Below the pieces are notes generated by a model. That model ran no database searches. It worked only from the letters and a program-made list of their open reading frames with translations, and was not told where the DNA came from. A DNA stretch of 64,000 bases. Source: Ruminococcus sp. (GTDB lineage: Bacteria; Bacillota; Clostridia; Oscillospirales; Acutalibacteraceae). The stretch is taken from the NCBI GenBank assembly GCA_017403985.1, contig JAFRDE010000023.1, positions 22,601-86,600 on the forward strand, read 5' to 3'. Shown one piece after another: positions 30,719 through 38,167 of the stretch. Within the stretch, counting starts at the first letter, position 1. Each line of letters begins with the position of its first letter. Made by a program: the position numbers and the translations under genes.

Positions 30719-31583
30719 ACTTGTAACCCTCTCTTTCCATGTATTCTTTCAGCTTCTTCAGCCTCGGCACTGTATCGGTCACTTTGAAAGCAACCGTTAT
30801 TATCGGATCCTCAGGGGGAGCGACGGGGATTTCCTTTTCTTCTTCGGGCGGCGCAACAGGTGTATTTTCAATAGCGGCGTCGACCTTTGCGACAGCTGCG
30901 GCTGACGCTGCGGCTCTTGCTTCGCGCTCGGCAGTCCGCGCTTTTTCGTTCTCGATAGCCTTATACTTAGCGTTCACGCTGCGGATCGCGTTACTCGCGT
31001 TAAGGTAGCCGCTGCCGCCCTTGCGCTTGTATTCATAAATCACCTCGTCGGCGTGTTCCTGCTCGGCGATCAGGGCAAGATCGTCGGCGATACGGTCAAT
31101 AAATCTGTCGACCTGTTCGTTGAGCTTTTTTACGCTTACAGCTTTTGTGATGTTAAGCCCTATGGTATAGATCGTGAAAAACTCGCCGTAATCTTCAACG
31201 ATACCGCTTGCAGCCAGTTTTTCGTCATAGTGTTCTTTTACTTTTTCAAGTTTCTGTTTCTTGACCTCGCTGTCGATAGCGTCGGTCTTATCTTTAAGCG
31301 CCTGTGTCGCGGTCTTAAACGGGATCGTTACACATTCCTTATACATCGCCTCAAACTCGTTGTACGGGGCTAATATGGAATTTTTGACCGCCTTACGCTG
31401 CGTTTCCAGTTCGTTAAACTGCTTGTTCATATCCTCTTTCAGCTTCTTAACTTCCTGTAAGTTTTCTTCGGTACAAACAAGCGCCGTCGCAAAAGCGACC
31501 TTTTCCTCTATTTCGGCTTTGATCGCCGCGAGCTGCTGCGTGATAACGGGCAGCTGTTCGACTTTAATGATTTCGTTTGCCAT
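30711..31583 (-). CDS. DUF1351-family phage recombination-module protein
   Basis: 290 residues. 'VEQLPVITQQLAAIKAEIEE', 'FATALVCTEENLQEVKKLKE', 'QFNELETQRKAVKNSI' and 'LAPYNEFEAMYKECVTIPFK' are typical of DUF1351 proteins that precede RecT/Bet genes. Long coiled-coil regions dominate; the C-terminus has a Pro/Glu-rich linker ('APPEEEKEIPVAPPED') and a small domain. Exact role is unknown, presumed partner of the annealase. Confidence 0.85.
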   Translation of the reverse strand: MANEIIKVEQLPVITQQLAAIKAEIEEKVAFATALVCTEENLQEVKKLKEDMNKQFNELETQRKAVKNSILAPYNEFEAMYKECVTIPFKTATQALKDKTDAIDSEVKKQKLEKVKEHYDEKLAASGIVEDYGEFFTIYTIGLNITKAVSVKKLNEQVDRFIDRIADDLALIAEQEHADEVIYEYKRKGGSGYLNASNAIRSVNAKYKAIENEKARTAEREARAAASAAAVAKVDAAIENTPVAPPEEEKEIPVAPPEDPIITVAFKVTDTVPRLKKLKEYMEREGYKYV

Positions 31584-31603
31584 GTTTGGTCTTTCCTTTC
31601 TCC

Positions 31604-32002
31604 TTAAAATGTGTGCATGGGTACATTCTGCTGCGGCTCGGACACCTCAGGAAGTGGTGGCACTGCCTGCACGACATTTTGTACCGTGACTGTGGGTCTT
31701 TCTTCATTCTTTTTTACCTTTCTTTCGGTTACGATAGCCCTTATCAGAACGACGCCGATAACAACCTGAGTAATAAATAAAATCAGCGCTAATGCTACTG
31801 ATATTGCGTTTACCTCTAAGCCTGCAACCGTTAAGCAAAGGCAAAAGATAACTGCGACGATCAGTATATGGTTGAGATACTCCCAAAACCACTGCAACGC
31901 TGATTTGATACCCTGCTCGATCATCAGCATAACGCCGATAAAATACAGGTACGCTGTCTTTTCTGATAATCTATGTTCCATGTCGTTTATGCGTGCTTTC
32001 AT
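31604..32002 (-). CDS. Membrane protein of the early region
   Basis: 132 residues. Amphipathic start, then two hydrophobic helices (about 46-66 'HILIVAVIFCLCLTVAGLEV' and 70-92 'ISVALALILFITQVVIGVVL'), followed by a basic stretch and a Pro-rich tail. GAAAGGA ribosome site. First structural gene after the excisionase-like regulator. Could be a superinfection-exclusion protein by location and type, but nothing in the sequence proves it. Confidence 0.65.
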   Translation of the reverse strand: MKARINDMEHRLSEKTAYLYFIGVMLMIEQGIKSALQWFWEYLNHILIVAVIFCLCLTVAGLEVNAISVALALILFITQVVIGVVLIRAIVTERKVKKNEERPTVTVQNVVQAVPPLPEVSEPQQNVPMHTF

Positions 32003-32016
32003 TTGGATTGTCCTTT

Positions 32017-32385
32017 CTAAACTTTGATTCCCGTAAACTCGGTAAAGAGCTTAGGGCTGATATAATAGGTGTACTTACTGCCCGTGAGCTTTACAGCCGT
32101 ACCAATCGGCAGCTGTTTCTGTTGCATGGCAACCCTTACAAACTGTTCCGATACGCCCATAAGCTCGGCGGCGATCTTTACAGTGAGCTTTGTGTCACCC
32201 GCTGTCAATGCCTCGGTCTTAACGCCTAAAGCTCCTGCAATAGCTTCAAGCGCCTTTTCGCGGGGCTTGTTTCGTCCCGAAAGATACTGACTGATACTTG
32301 ACCTCGGCAGCCCTGTACGGCGGGATAACTCGGCTTGACTTATTCCTTTTTCGTTCATAAGCTGTGTAACGTTATCAATAAACAT
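32017..32385 (-). CDS. XRE-type regulator fused to an excisionase-like DNA-binding domain
   Basis: 122 residues in two parts: an XRE helix-turn-helix (about 6-60: 'LMNEKGISQAELSRRTGLPR', 'SSISQYLSGRNKPREKALEA') and a second winged-helix part ('LTVKIAAELMGVSEQFVRVA', 'AVKLTGSKYTYYISPKLFTE') resembling excisionase/MerR-like DNA-binding modules. First gene of the early operon behind the long inverted repeat. It could act as Cro-like repressor and/or recombination directionality factor. Confidence 0.75.
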   Translation of the reverse strand: MFIDNVTQLMNEKGISQAELSRRTGLPRSSISQYLSGRNKPREKALEAIAGALGVKTEALTAGDTKLTVKIAAELMGVSEQFVRVAMQQKQLPIGTAVKLTGSKYTYYISPKLFTEFTGIKV

Positions 32386-32397
32386 CTTTCCGTCCTC

Positions 32398-32569
32398 TAT
32401 CTCATGCGTTTAATCGGTGCGTCGCCGCTTAGTATTGGCAACTACTAAAAATCCGTGTCTGCTACAATTCCGTACTGTTAGTGGCGCATTTCTGCGAATA
32501 TGGGGGCGTCGGGAAGTTACGCCCATGCTTAAGACGATAAGGCGACGCACTCATTAAGCGCATGAGATA
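32398..32569. repeat. 172-bp element with 29-bp terminal inverted repeats; structured RNA or MITE
   Basis: Arms 32398-32426 and 32541-32569 pair at 26 of 29 positions. Inside, read on the minus strand, are CGCA-GAAA-TGCG (GNRA-type tetraloop) and GGGCGT...ACGCCC hairpins. The element lies 12 bases upstream of the XRE/excisionase-like gene. Ends are bounded by TA on both sides, so a TA-duplicating miniature transposon is an alternative. Confidence 0.7.
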
Positions 32570-32632
32570 TTACATTTTGTTGATTATGTCCATTTTATCG
32601 GACAAGTCTTATGATAGAATTTAAGCACGGGA

Positions 32633-32851
32633 TTAGTCGGCTGTGTCGATTTGCAAAATGCGGTTGATAGTCGGAATAATCTTGCTTTTCTCGACCTCGC
32701 CGACAAAGATTTTGTTAAGAAGCGAGCTGTCAACATAACTATCGGGCATTTGCTTCTTGATCTCAGAAACAAGCCATTCCTGCGTCATGTTTAAATCAAT
32801 CAACCTGCTCTTAACTCTTTTACCATATTCGGTGAGAGCCTTTTTCTGCAT
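32633..32851 (-). CDS. Small Cro-like/XRE-type regulator
   Basis: 72 residues: 'LTEYGKRVKSRLIDLNMTQE' and 'WLVSEIKKQMPD' form the first helices, then 'DSSLLNKIFVGEVEKSKIIP' and 'TINRILQID'. The helix-turn-helix pattern is divergent but recognisable; such small proteins are commonly encoded opposite the CI-like repressor. Transcribed from the minus promoters at 32968-33039, which contain the operators, so it is the probable Cro counterpart that starts the lytic programme. Confidence 0.7.
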   Translation of the reverse strand: MQKKALTEYGKRVKSRLIDLNMTQEWLVSEIKKQMPDSYVDSSLLNKIFVGEVEKSKIIPTINRILQIDTAD

Positions 32852-32881
32852 ACTACACCCCCTTGTTTTTTATAAAGGGTA

Positions 32882-32910
32882 TTGACAATTACAAAAAATT
32901 GTAATAATAT
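32882..32910 (+). promoter_or_regulatory. Plus-strand promoter with operator O1 in the spacer
   Basis: TTGACA (32882-32887), 17-base spacer, TAATAT (32905-32910). The spacer is the palindrome ATTACAAAAAATTGTAAT (32888-32905). It would direct transcription toward the CI-like repressor and be controlled by it. Confidence 0.75.
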
Positions 32911-32931
32911 ATTGTTACCACACAATTTTTT

Positions 32932-32949
32932 GTAACAATTTTCTGTAAC
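32932..32949. promoter_or_regulatory. Operator-like half-matching site O2
   Basis: GTAACAATTTTCTGTAAC is a weaker copy of the TTACAaAATTcTGTAA palindrome, located between O1 and O3. Confidence 0.5.
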
Positions 32950-32967
32950 CGTCACCCTATGTGCATT

Positions 32968-32996
32968 ACTATATTACAAAATTCTGTAATTGTCAA
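32968..32996 (-). promoter_or_regulatory. Minus-strand promoter with operator O3 in the spacer
   Basis: TTGACA (32996-32991), 17-base spacer, TATAGT (32973-32968). The spacer contains ATTACAAAATTCTGTAAT (32973-32990, plus-strand reading). Probably the main early lytic promoter. Confidence 0.75.
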
Positions 32997-33011
32997 GTCG
33001 GTTTGCAGGTT

Positions 33012-33039
33012 ATTTTACAAAATTCTGTAATTTTGACAA
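33012..33039 (-). promoter_or_regulatory. Second minus-strand promoter with operator O4
   Basis: TTGTCA (33039-33034), 16-base spacer, TAAAAT (33017-33012), overlapping TTTACAAAATTCTGTAAT at 33014-33031. Repressor bound here would also lie next to the CI ribosome site. Confidence 0.6.
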
Positions 33040-33061
33040 TTTGCACAAGGAGTGATTGGTA

Positions 33062-33412
33062 ATGAACGCTATGTATGAGCGAATTGACGAATTATGTAAA
33101 AAGCATGGCACAGATATTACTAAGGTCTGTCGAGAATTAAAGATTCAGCGATCATCGTTGACGGAATTGAAAATGGGGCGTGTTAAGAGTATCGGTGCAG
33201 ATAAAATCGCTAAGATAGCCGATTACTTCGGCGTTTCTGCCCTATACATCACCGACGGTATTATTGACGAAAGCAACCCCGCCGAGCAATCAGCAGAAGA
33301 TATTGCAAAAGTTGCTTTGTTTGGTGGTGATAGCGAAGTTACGCCTGAAATGTGGCAGGAAGTTAAAGATTTTGTCGAATACGTTAAAGCAAAATATAAG
33401 AAAGGAACCTGA
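33062..33412 (+). CDS. CI-like phage repressor, XRE family
   Basis: 116 residues from the ATG at 33062 (AAGGAG nine bases upstream). Helix-turn-helix 'ELCKKHGTDITKVCRELKIQ' and 'RSSLTELKMGRVKSIGADKI' with 'AKIADYFGVSALYITDG', typical XRE layout. The short C-terminal part ('EVTPEMWQEVKDFVEYVKAK') is a helix rather than a LexA-type peptidase domain, so induction is not by self-cleavage. The following ImmA-like protease gene suggests proteolytic release of repression. Confidence 0.9.
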   Translation: MNAMYERIDELCKKHGTDITKVCRELKIQRSSLTELKMGRVKSIGADKIAKIADYFGVSALYITDGIIDESNPAEQSAEDIAKVALFGGDSEVTPEMWQEVKDFVEYVKAKYKKGT

Positions 33413-33418
33413 GGCAGA

Positions 33419-33829
33419 TTGAATAACACGGATTTATATGAATTGGCTGCAGAGAAGAAGATCACGATTGAACGACTGAAATTACCAAACAATAAATCCC
33501 TGTCCGCAAGAATAGGGAACAGGGATTTTATAGGCATTGACGAAAGCGCCATTGAAAACAGTGCCGAGGAGCGCACACACCTCGCCCATGAGATCGGGCA
33601 TTGTGAAACGGGCGCTTTTTATGAAATGTATTCACCGCTTGACATACGAGAAAAGCATGAACATAAAGCGACCAAATGGGCTGTGCTTCATTGTGTGCCG
33701 AAAAGTGAATTTGTGCAGCTCTTAAAGAAAGGCTATGCAATAGACGAGATCGCCGAGTATTTCGGCGTCACCGAGGATATGATTAAAACGGCATATACCT
33801 ACTATTTCGAGTATGGGATAGCTGTATAG
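33419..33829 (+). CDS. ImmA/IrrE-type metallopeptidase
   Basis: 136 residues, TTG start at 33419 with GAGG just upstream, six bases after the repressor. The zinc motif is 'ERTHLAHEIGHCETGAFYEM' (HExxH) with the later acid region 'RERHEHKATKWAVLHCVPKS' typical of the family (E-x-x-A-x-x-W/F-A). In ICEBs1 and related elements, ImmA cleaves the neighbouring repressor ImmR upon DNA damage or cell signals. The gene order repressor-protease fits this switch. Confidence 0.92.
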   Translation: MNNTDLYELAAEKKITIERLKLPNNKSLSARIGNRDFIGIDESAIENSAEERTHLAHEIGHCETGAFYEMYSPLDIREKHEHKATKWAVLHCVPKSEFVQLLKKGYAIDEIAEYFGVTEDMIKTAYTYYFEYGIAV

Positions 33830-33839
33830 GAGTAAACCA

Positions 33840-34769
33840 ATGATAAACTTGACACCTGCAGAATTGCTAATGTTGCACTATGCAGATATATTCACCGATA
33901 ATAATAATCGCTTTCAGGGCTTTTGGAATTACCGCTATAATATCAGTGATCCCCAACAGCTTTTATCAACCTTACAGCGTAAGGGTTATATAGCTGTAGG
34001 AGATACCGCCTATCAATTACAACACCTATCAACGGCAGAAATAAAAAGGCACCTATCAGATAACGGGTTAAAGACATCAGGCAAAAAGGTTGATTTGATT
34101 GCGCGTCTGATCGCAAACACTGATACAAACGCTGTGTACAACAGCCTGCCTCATTACTACACCTTAACCGATTCAGGTGCTGTTGCGGAAAAAACGTCTG
34201 AGTATAACTGCGTCCTTTACCTGCACCATAACCAAAGCCTCGACGATTACGGGTTGAATATCAATAGTGTGTATAGACTTCTGCAAGACGGCGATTATAA
34301 AAAAGCCATAGTAAACTATCTGCTTGCTCAAACAAAACCGCCATATTTTGTGATTGCAGGGATTTTCGCAGAGATTGAAGATTACCTAAACGCTTTTGTC
34401 AACAACATAATAGATTTACGGGTTTTTCTTGAGGGACAGCAGCACCAATTTAACGATCCTGTGACCGCTCCTGTATTGGCTGCCAATATAGCAAAGTTTA
34501 TTTACCCCTATGAAAGCTCGTTATTGCGTATTCCTGTTGGAAGATTGCGCCCGCTGCATGATGATATTGAAAAGCTAAACTATTCCCGCGATCAAGTACA
34601 ACAACGGATAAACGAGATAATCAAACAACTTGCAGCGTCGCAATTCTTCTTTACTGATAGCGAATGTGCATTGATAATATACTCCGAGCTTTACGAGGAC
34701 TCCGACACGTTAACCGCAATATATAAAACTGCCGAGCAGCGCTTTAAGGCAAAGTACGGTATCCATTAA
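33840..34769 (+). CDS. SAP-domain protein of the lysogeny region
   Basis: 309 residues. A SAP DNA-binding motif is visible at about 57-93 ('LSTAEIKRHLSDNGLKTSGK' then 'KVDLIARLI'). The remainder is helical without known motif, with 'NCVLYLHHNQSLDDYGLN' and a long C-terminal helix. It is the third gene of the repressor operon (GGAG ribosome site) and so is probably expressed in the lysogen; possible roles are host defence against other phages or DNA maintenance, but the sequence gives no proof. Confidence 0.8.
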   Translation: MINLTPAELLMLHYADIFTDNNNRFQGFWNYRYNISDPQQLLSTLQRKGYIAVGDTAYQLQHLSTAEIKRHLSDNGLKTSGKKVDLIARLIANTDTNAVYNSLPHYYTLTDSGAVAEKTSEYNCVLYLHHNQSLDDYGLNINSVYRLLQDGDYKKAIVNYLLAQTKPPYFVIAGIFAEIEDYLNAFVNNIIDLRVFLEGQQHQFNDPVTAPVLAANIAKFIYPYESSLLRIPVGRLRPLHDDIEKLNYSRDQVQQRINEIIKQLAASQFFFTDSECALIIYSELYEDSDTLTAIYKTAEQRFKAKYGIH

Positions 34770-34880
34770 CCGCAAATAGCACTTTTCAACAATTCAACAT
34801 TTCAACACAGCGACTTTCTTTGCATAGTTTCTTTTATATATATAATATATAATCTTATATCTTATATCTTAGGGCGTTAC

Positions 34881-35125
34881 ATAACGTTATTGTCACGTTA
34901 CGCATAACGTTATTTGTAACGTTACATATAACGTTTTTTTGAGAGCAAAAGTTACTGTTTAAGCCGTTTTTGATTTTTCAAAGCGGCGAGCATGAAGCAA
35001 AAACCAGTCAGAGCATAAAACAAATTCATGCAAGCCCAGCGTTACAAAAACGTTACGCTCTGTTATTCGTAACGTTACGTAACGCCCGTTACTATAACGT
35101 TATTGTAACGTTACTGTAACGTTAC
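34881..35125. repeat. Array of TAACGTTA palindromes (putative iterons or operators)
   Basis: Eight decamers with the core TAACGTT: GTAACGTTAC at 34916-34925, 35069-35078, 35105-35114 and 35116-35125; ATAACGTTAT at 34881-34890, 34904-34913 and 35094-35103; ATAACGTTTT at 34928-34937. Further CGTTAC half sites lie between. Two groups are separated by about 130 bases. No gene occupies 34770-35315. Confidence 0.8.
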
Positions 35126-35152
35126 TTTTATGATCTTACAAAGCAAAAGAAA

Positions 35153-35184
35153 AAGCCGCCCGTAGTTGCAGCTACAGACGGCTT
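35153..35184 (-). terminator. Hairpin between palindrome array and integrase
   Basis: AAGCCG(C)CCGTAG pairs with CTACAGACGGCTT around TTGCAG. A T-run follows on the minus strand, so it could stop transcription coming from the right. Confidence 0.5.
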
Positions 35185-35217
35185 GAAAGGACAAACCAAA
35201 CCCATTATTTCACGCAT

Positions 35218-35290
35218 ACTTAATAAGAATGTCAAAGCAAACTGTTCTTAATAGGAATGGTCTATATTTAATTATACCATTTCTATTAAG
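35218..35290. repeat. Three CTTAATARGAATG-type sites upstream of integrase
   Basis: ACTTAATAAGAATG (35218-35231), TCTTAATAGGAATGG (35246-35260) and the inverted CCATTTCTATTAAG (about 35277-35290). The last two form an inverted repeat around an AT-rich centre just before the integrase ribosome site. Candidate operator or arm-type binding sites. Confidence 0.6.
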
Positions 35291-35315
35291 CAAAAGTCAA
35301 TAGGAGGTATAATTA

Positions 35316-36365
35316 ATGAGGTTACCAAACGGCTACGGCACGGTATATAAACTGTCGGGCAAGCGCCGCAATCCGTGGATTGCCCGCGTAACTAAGGGTT
35401 GGACGATCAACGCTGAAACAGGCAAGAAAAAACAAAACTACAGTATAATAGGATATTATAAAGATCAGCAATCAGCATTACAGGCGCTTGCTGACTATAA
35501 CGATAACCCTTATGACGTGAATATGGCTCAAAAGACCTTTGCAGAGGTCTACGAGCTTTGGGACGCAAAAACTACCGAGGGGCTTTCTAAGAAAACCCTA
35601 AGCAACCGAAAAACCGCTTTTAAACAATGCTCCGAAATACACAGCATGAGGATCTGTGATATTAAGCAACGGCACCTGCAGGACGTCTTAAATAATAACA
35701 GCCACCTCAGCTATGACAGCGTCCATAAAATACAAGGTCTATTTAATCAGCTTTTTTCATGGTGCGTTGCAAATGACTACTTAAAGAAAAGCTATGCCGA
35801 GGATTTGAAAAACCCTGTAAAATCAACACAGTCGCTTAAAAGCCCATTTTCTACGGACGAGATTAGATTCTTATGGGATAACGTAAACGAAAACGAATAC
35901 ATTTCAATTATCCTGATTCTGATATATTCAGGTGTCAGAATCAGCGAGCTGATTGACCTTGAAAAATCAGAGGTCGATTTTGATAAACAGATCGCCTTTA
36001 TCAAGGATAGCAAAACGCCATCGGGTATTCGCAACGTTCCTATCGCCGATAAGGTGTTACCATACTGGAGGCATTATTATAATAAGTCAAGCTGCTGCAA
36101 GGTGTTTACCACAGTTGAGGGCGATCCGTTCACTTACAGCAACTTTTCAAAAAGGTATTGGCACCCGCTGCTTGAAAATCTTAACCTTTCACATACGATC
36201 CACGAAACACGGCATACCTGCGTTTCACAGCTTACCATGAACGGAGCCGATAAGACAATAATCAAATTCATTGTCGGGCATAAGTCAATAATGAATCTGA
36301 CCGAAAAGGTATACACCCATATCGAAATATCAAAGCTCGTCGAAACGATCAACCTGATCCCGTAA
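35316..36365 (+). CDS. int: Tyrosine-type phage integrase
   Basis: 349 residues. AP2-like arm-binding start ('MRLPNGYGTVYKLSGKRRNP'), SAM-like core-binding domain (about 75-160) and catalytic domain with Arg in 'IYSGVRISELIDLEKS', HxxR in 'IHETRHTCVSQLTMNGAD', 'FIVGHKS' and the tyrosine in 'LTEKVYTHIEISKL'. All catalytic residues are present. AGGAGG ribosome site. As the last prophage gene it marks the right end; its recombination site should be within the next 150 bases. Confidence 0.95.
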   Translation: MRLPNGYGTVYKLSGKRRNPWIARVTKGWTINAETGKKKQNYSIIGYYKDQQSALQALADYNDNPYDVNMAQKTFAEVYELWDAKTTEGLSKKTLSNRKTAFKQCSEIHSMRICDIKQRHLQDVLNNNSHLSYDSVHKIQGLFNQLFSWCVANDYLKKSYAEDLKNPVKSTQSLKSPFSTDEIRFLWDNVNENEYISIILILIYSGVRISELIDLEKSEVDFDKQIAFIKDSKTPSGIRNVPIADKVLPYWRHYYNKSSCCKVFTTVEGDPFTYSNFSKRYWHPLLENLNLSHTIHETRHTCVSQLTMNGADKTIIKFIVGHKSIMNLTEKVYTHIEISKLVETINLIP

Positions 36366-36478
36366 TGTTCAGTTTATGTTTTGAACACCAAAACGAAAAA
36401 GGCAGGCAAAAAGCCCCCTTTAATTGAGCAACTAACAAACAACTAACAAAATCGGCGATTTGCTTAGGTTTTATGCGT

Positions 36479-36503
36479 GGTGTCCCACCCCCGCAACCAA
36501 AAA
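36479..36503. other. Probable attR of the prophage
   Basis: The first copy of the intergenic repeat (TCCCACCCCCGCAACCA...) begins here, but its left half is different from all other copies: it lacks the GGTCGTRAGGAAAGGTCT prefix and instead carries TTTTATGCGTGGTG. A phage-host hybrid copy is what site-specific insertion into one repeat would leave. The left junction is outside the window. Confidence 0.5.
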
Positions 36504-37065
36504 TCCTTCTCCTTTTTGGAGGAGGATTTTCTCTTTAGGTCGTGAGGAAAGGTCTCCACCCCCGCAACCAAAAATCCTTCTCCTTTTTGGAGGAGGATTT
36601 TCTCTTTAGGTCGTGAGGAAAGGTCCCACCCCCGCAACCAAAAAGCAAGCGTCTATTCAAACGCTTGCTTTTCTCTTTAGGTCGTAAGGAAAGGTCTCCA
36701 CCCCCGCAACCAAAAATCCTTCTCCTTTTTGGAGGAGGATTTTCTCTTTAGGTCGTAAGGAAAGGTCTCCACCCCCGCAACCAAAGAATAACGGTACCCG
36801 TTAGGGTGCCGTTATTCTTTTTGTTATGAGCTTACTCACGACCTGCGGGTTATGTTATTGACAGCTACTTAGCTCGTTGGGTTAGGGAATGAAAAACAAT
36901 CCGGTGAATTGTTTTTCACGACCGGTGTCCTCCAAAGCGCGAGTATGACGAGCCGAGGCGACGAGGCGAAGTCAGACGACACGCGACGAGGACGGGGACG
37001 GGCATATCATCCAAATCCCTGTTGCGGTCAGGTCGTCTGAGGAAAGGTCCCACCCCCGCAACCAA
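36484..37065. repeat. Array of intergenic hairpin repeats (six copies of CCACCCCCGCAACCA)
   Basis: Units of about 70 bases end in CCACCCCCGCAACCAAA at about 36486, 36558, 36627, 36699, 36770 and 37050. Most units hold an inverted repeat (ATCCTTCTCC...GGAGGAGGAT; AGCAAGCG...CGCTTGCT; ACGGTACCC...GGGTGCCGT), then TCTCTTTAGGTCGTRAGGAAAGGTCT. A diverged copy is at 47700-47780. The stretch 36800-37050 has no gene. Confidence 0.8.
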
Positions 37066-37165
37066 AGAAACCGCATGGATAAGCCATTTTTGGAGCCCGT
37101 GCGGTTTTTCTTTTGTCCGAAAACTCACGAGCTGATGTTTATTTGATGTTTATTGTGCATTTTTC
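37066..37165. repeat. Element-end scar, copy 1
   Basis: A hairpin AACCGCAxGGATAAGCC...GTGCGGTT followed by TTACGAGCTGATG-like sequence and the direct repeat TGATGTTTATTTGATGTTTATTG. A closely similar 100-base stretch is at 48270-48365. Copy 1 lies 200 bases from the integrase fragment, so it is probably the attachment end of the element to which the fragment belonged. Confidence 0.6.
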
Positions 37166-37377
37166 AGCGGTTTTTATCCTTCGGCTATAGATATCAGGTT
37201 ATATGCCGCTGACAGACAAAACCAAGTCAAAACCAAGACAAAAATGAACCAAATCAGAATCCGGGACACAAAAGCTCAAAAATACTGCACGCTTCAAATC
37301 TGAGGCGTGCAGCTTTTTATTTGATATGCTTTTCAAGACTTCATAACATATACGGCTGATAAGCCGCTACGCGTGTA

Positions 37378-37785
37378 TTATCCCGCGTTCCTGTTCAGCG
37401 TAGGCACAAGGATGTTTTCTAATGTTTCTGCGGCGGCTTCATCTGCTGAGCGGATCGCGTGTGCGTATATCTTGCCTGTCGTTGTGGTATCGGCATGACC
37501 GAGGCGCTTTGATACCGTTGTGATCGGGACACCGCTTGCGATCATCAAGGTCGCATTTGTATGTCTGAGCGAGTGGAGCGAGATCGGCGGGAGCTTATCG
37601 CTGTGAGCCTTGACAAAGGCAGAGAACCAGCTTGACAGCGTATCGGGATGGAGCGGCGCGCCGAACTCTGTTGTGAATATCCTGTCGGTCTCCTGCCATC
37701 TGTCCCTTACCCTGAGTCTCATTTCAAGCTGATACTTGCGGTACTGCCTGAGATCATTAACGGCTGACTGCGGGAGCTTTATAGC
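37378..37785 (-). pseudogene. Tyrosine integrase, 3' fragment
   Basis: About 135 C-terminal residues of a second, unrelated integrase: 'IKLPQSAVNDLRQYRKYQLE' at the break, then 'RWQETDRIFTTEFGAPLHPD', 'ISLHSLRHTNATLMIASGVP', 'TVSKRLGHADTTTTGKIYAH'. HxLRHT, GH and the Tyr are present, but the N-terminal two thirds, including the first catalytic Arg, are missing; homology ends abruptly near 37785. Remains of an older integrated element next to the same hot spot. Confidence 0.85.
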
Positions 37786-37789
37786 GTTT

Positions 37790-38167
37790 TATGTTTTCTG
37801 ATTATATATAAACCGTGTTCACACACGGATAGTTGTATCGACTGTAGCAGTTCTACTATCGTTTTGTAGCAGTAAATTGAGCAACTGCTACACTTTACGT
37901 TTTTCAGAAAGTCACTGTTCATGCGGATTCTCGACTCTCAGTGTAGCAGAAGTAGCAAAAGTAGCAGTTTTTTCAACTCCATACTCACACACCTTCCTAC
38001 TCTTGTTCCTCTCCATACATACCCACTGTACAACCCACCTCCTGATTCGCTGAGAAGTTTGAAAGACTGCTATTGTAAACCTACAGTTTAGGGATTTTCC
38101 TTATTTCAAGAGCGCTTGAAAAGGCGCCTGTTTTATGCTATCATAACAAAATAGGTGGGGATGAAGT
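37790..38167. other. Intergenic region before the LuxR-type regulator
   Basis: No gene seen. It contains repeated GTAGCAG/CTGCTAC words (37845-37967) in both orientations, possibly regulator sites or remains of the deleted element. The promoter of the next gene should lie near 38100-38150, where an AT-rich TATGCTATCAT stretch is found. Confidence 0.4.

Noticed and set aside
36484-37065. Regularly spaced repeats resembling a CRISPR array
   Set aside because: The repeated part is long, units contain self-complementary hairpins, spacing is uneven and no cas gene is near; better described as intergenic hairpin repeats.
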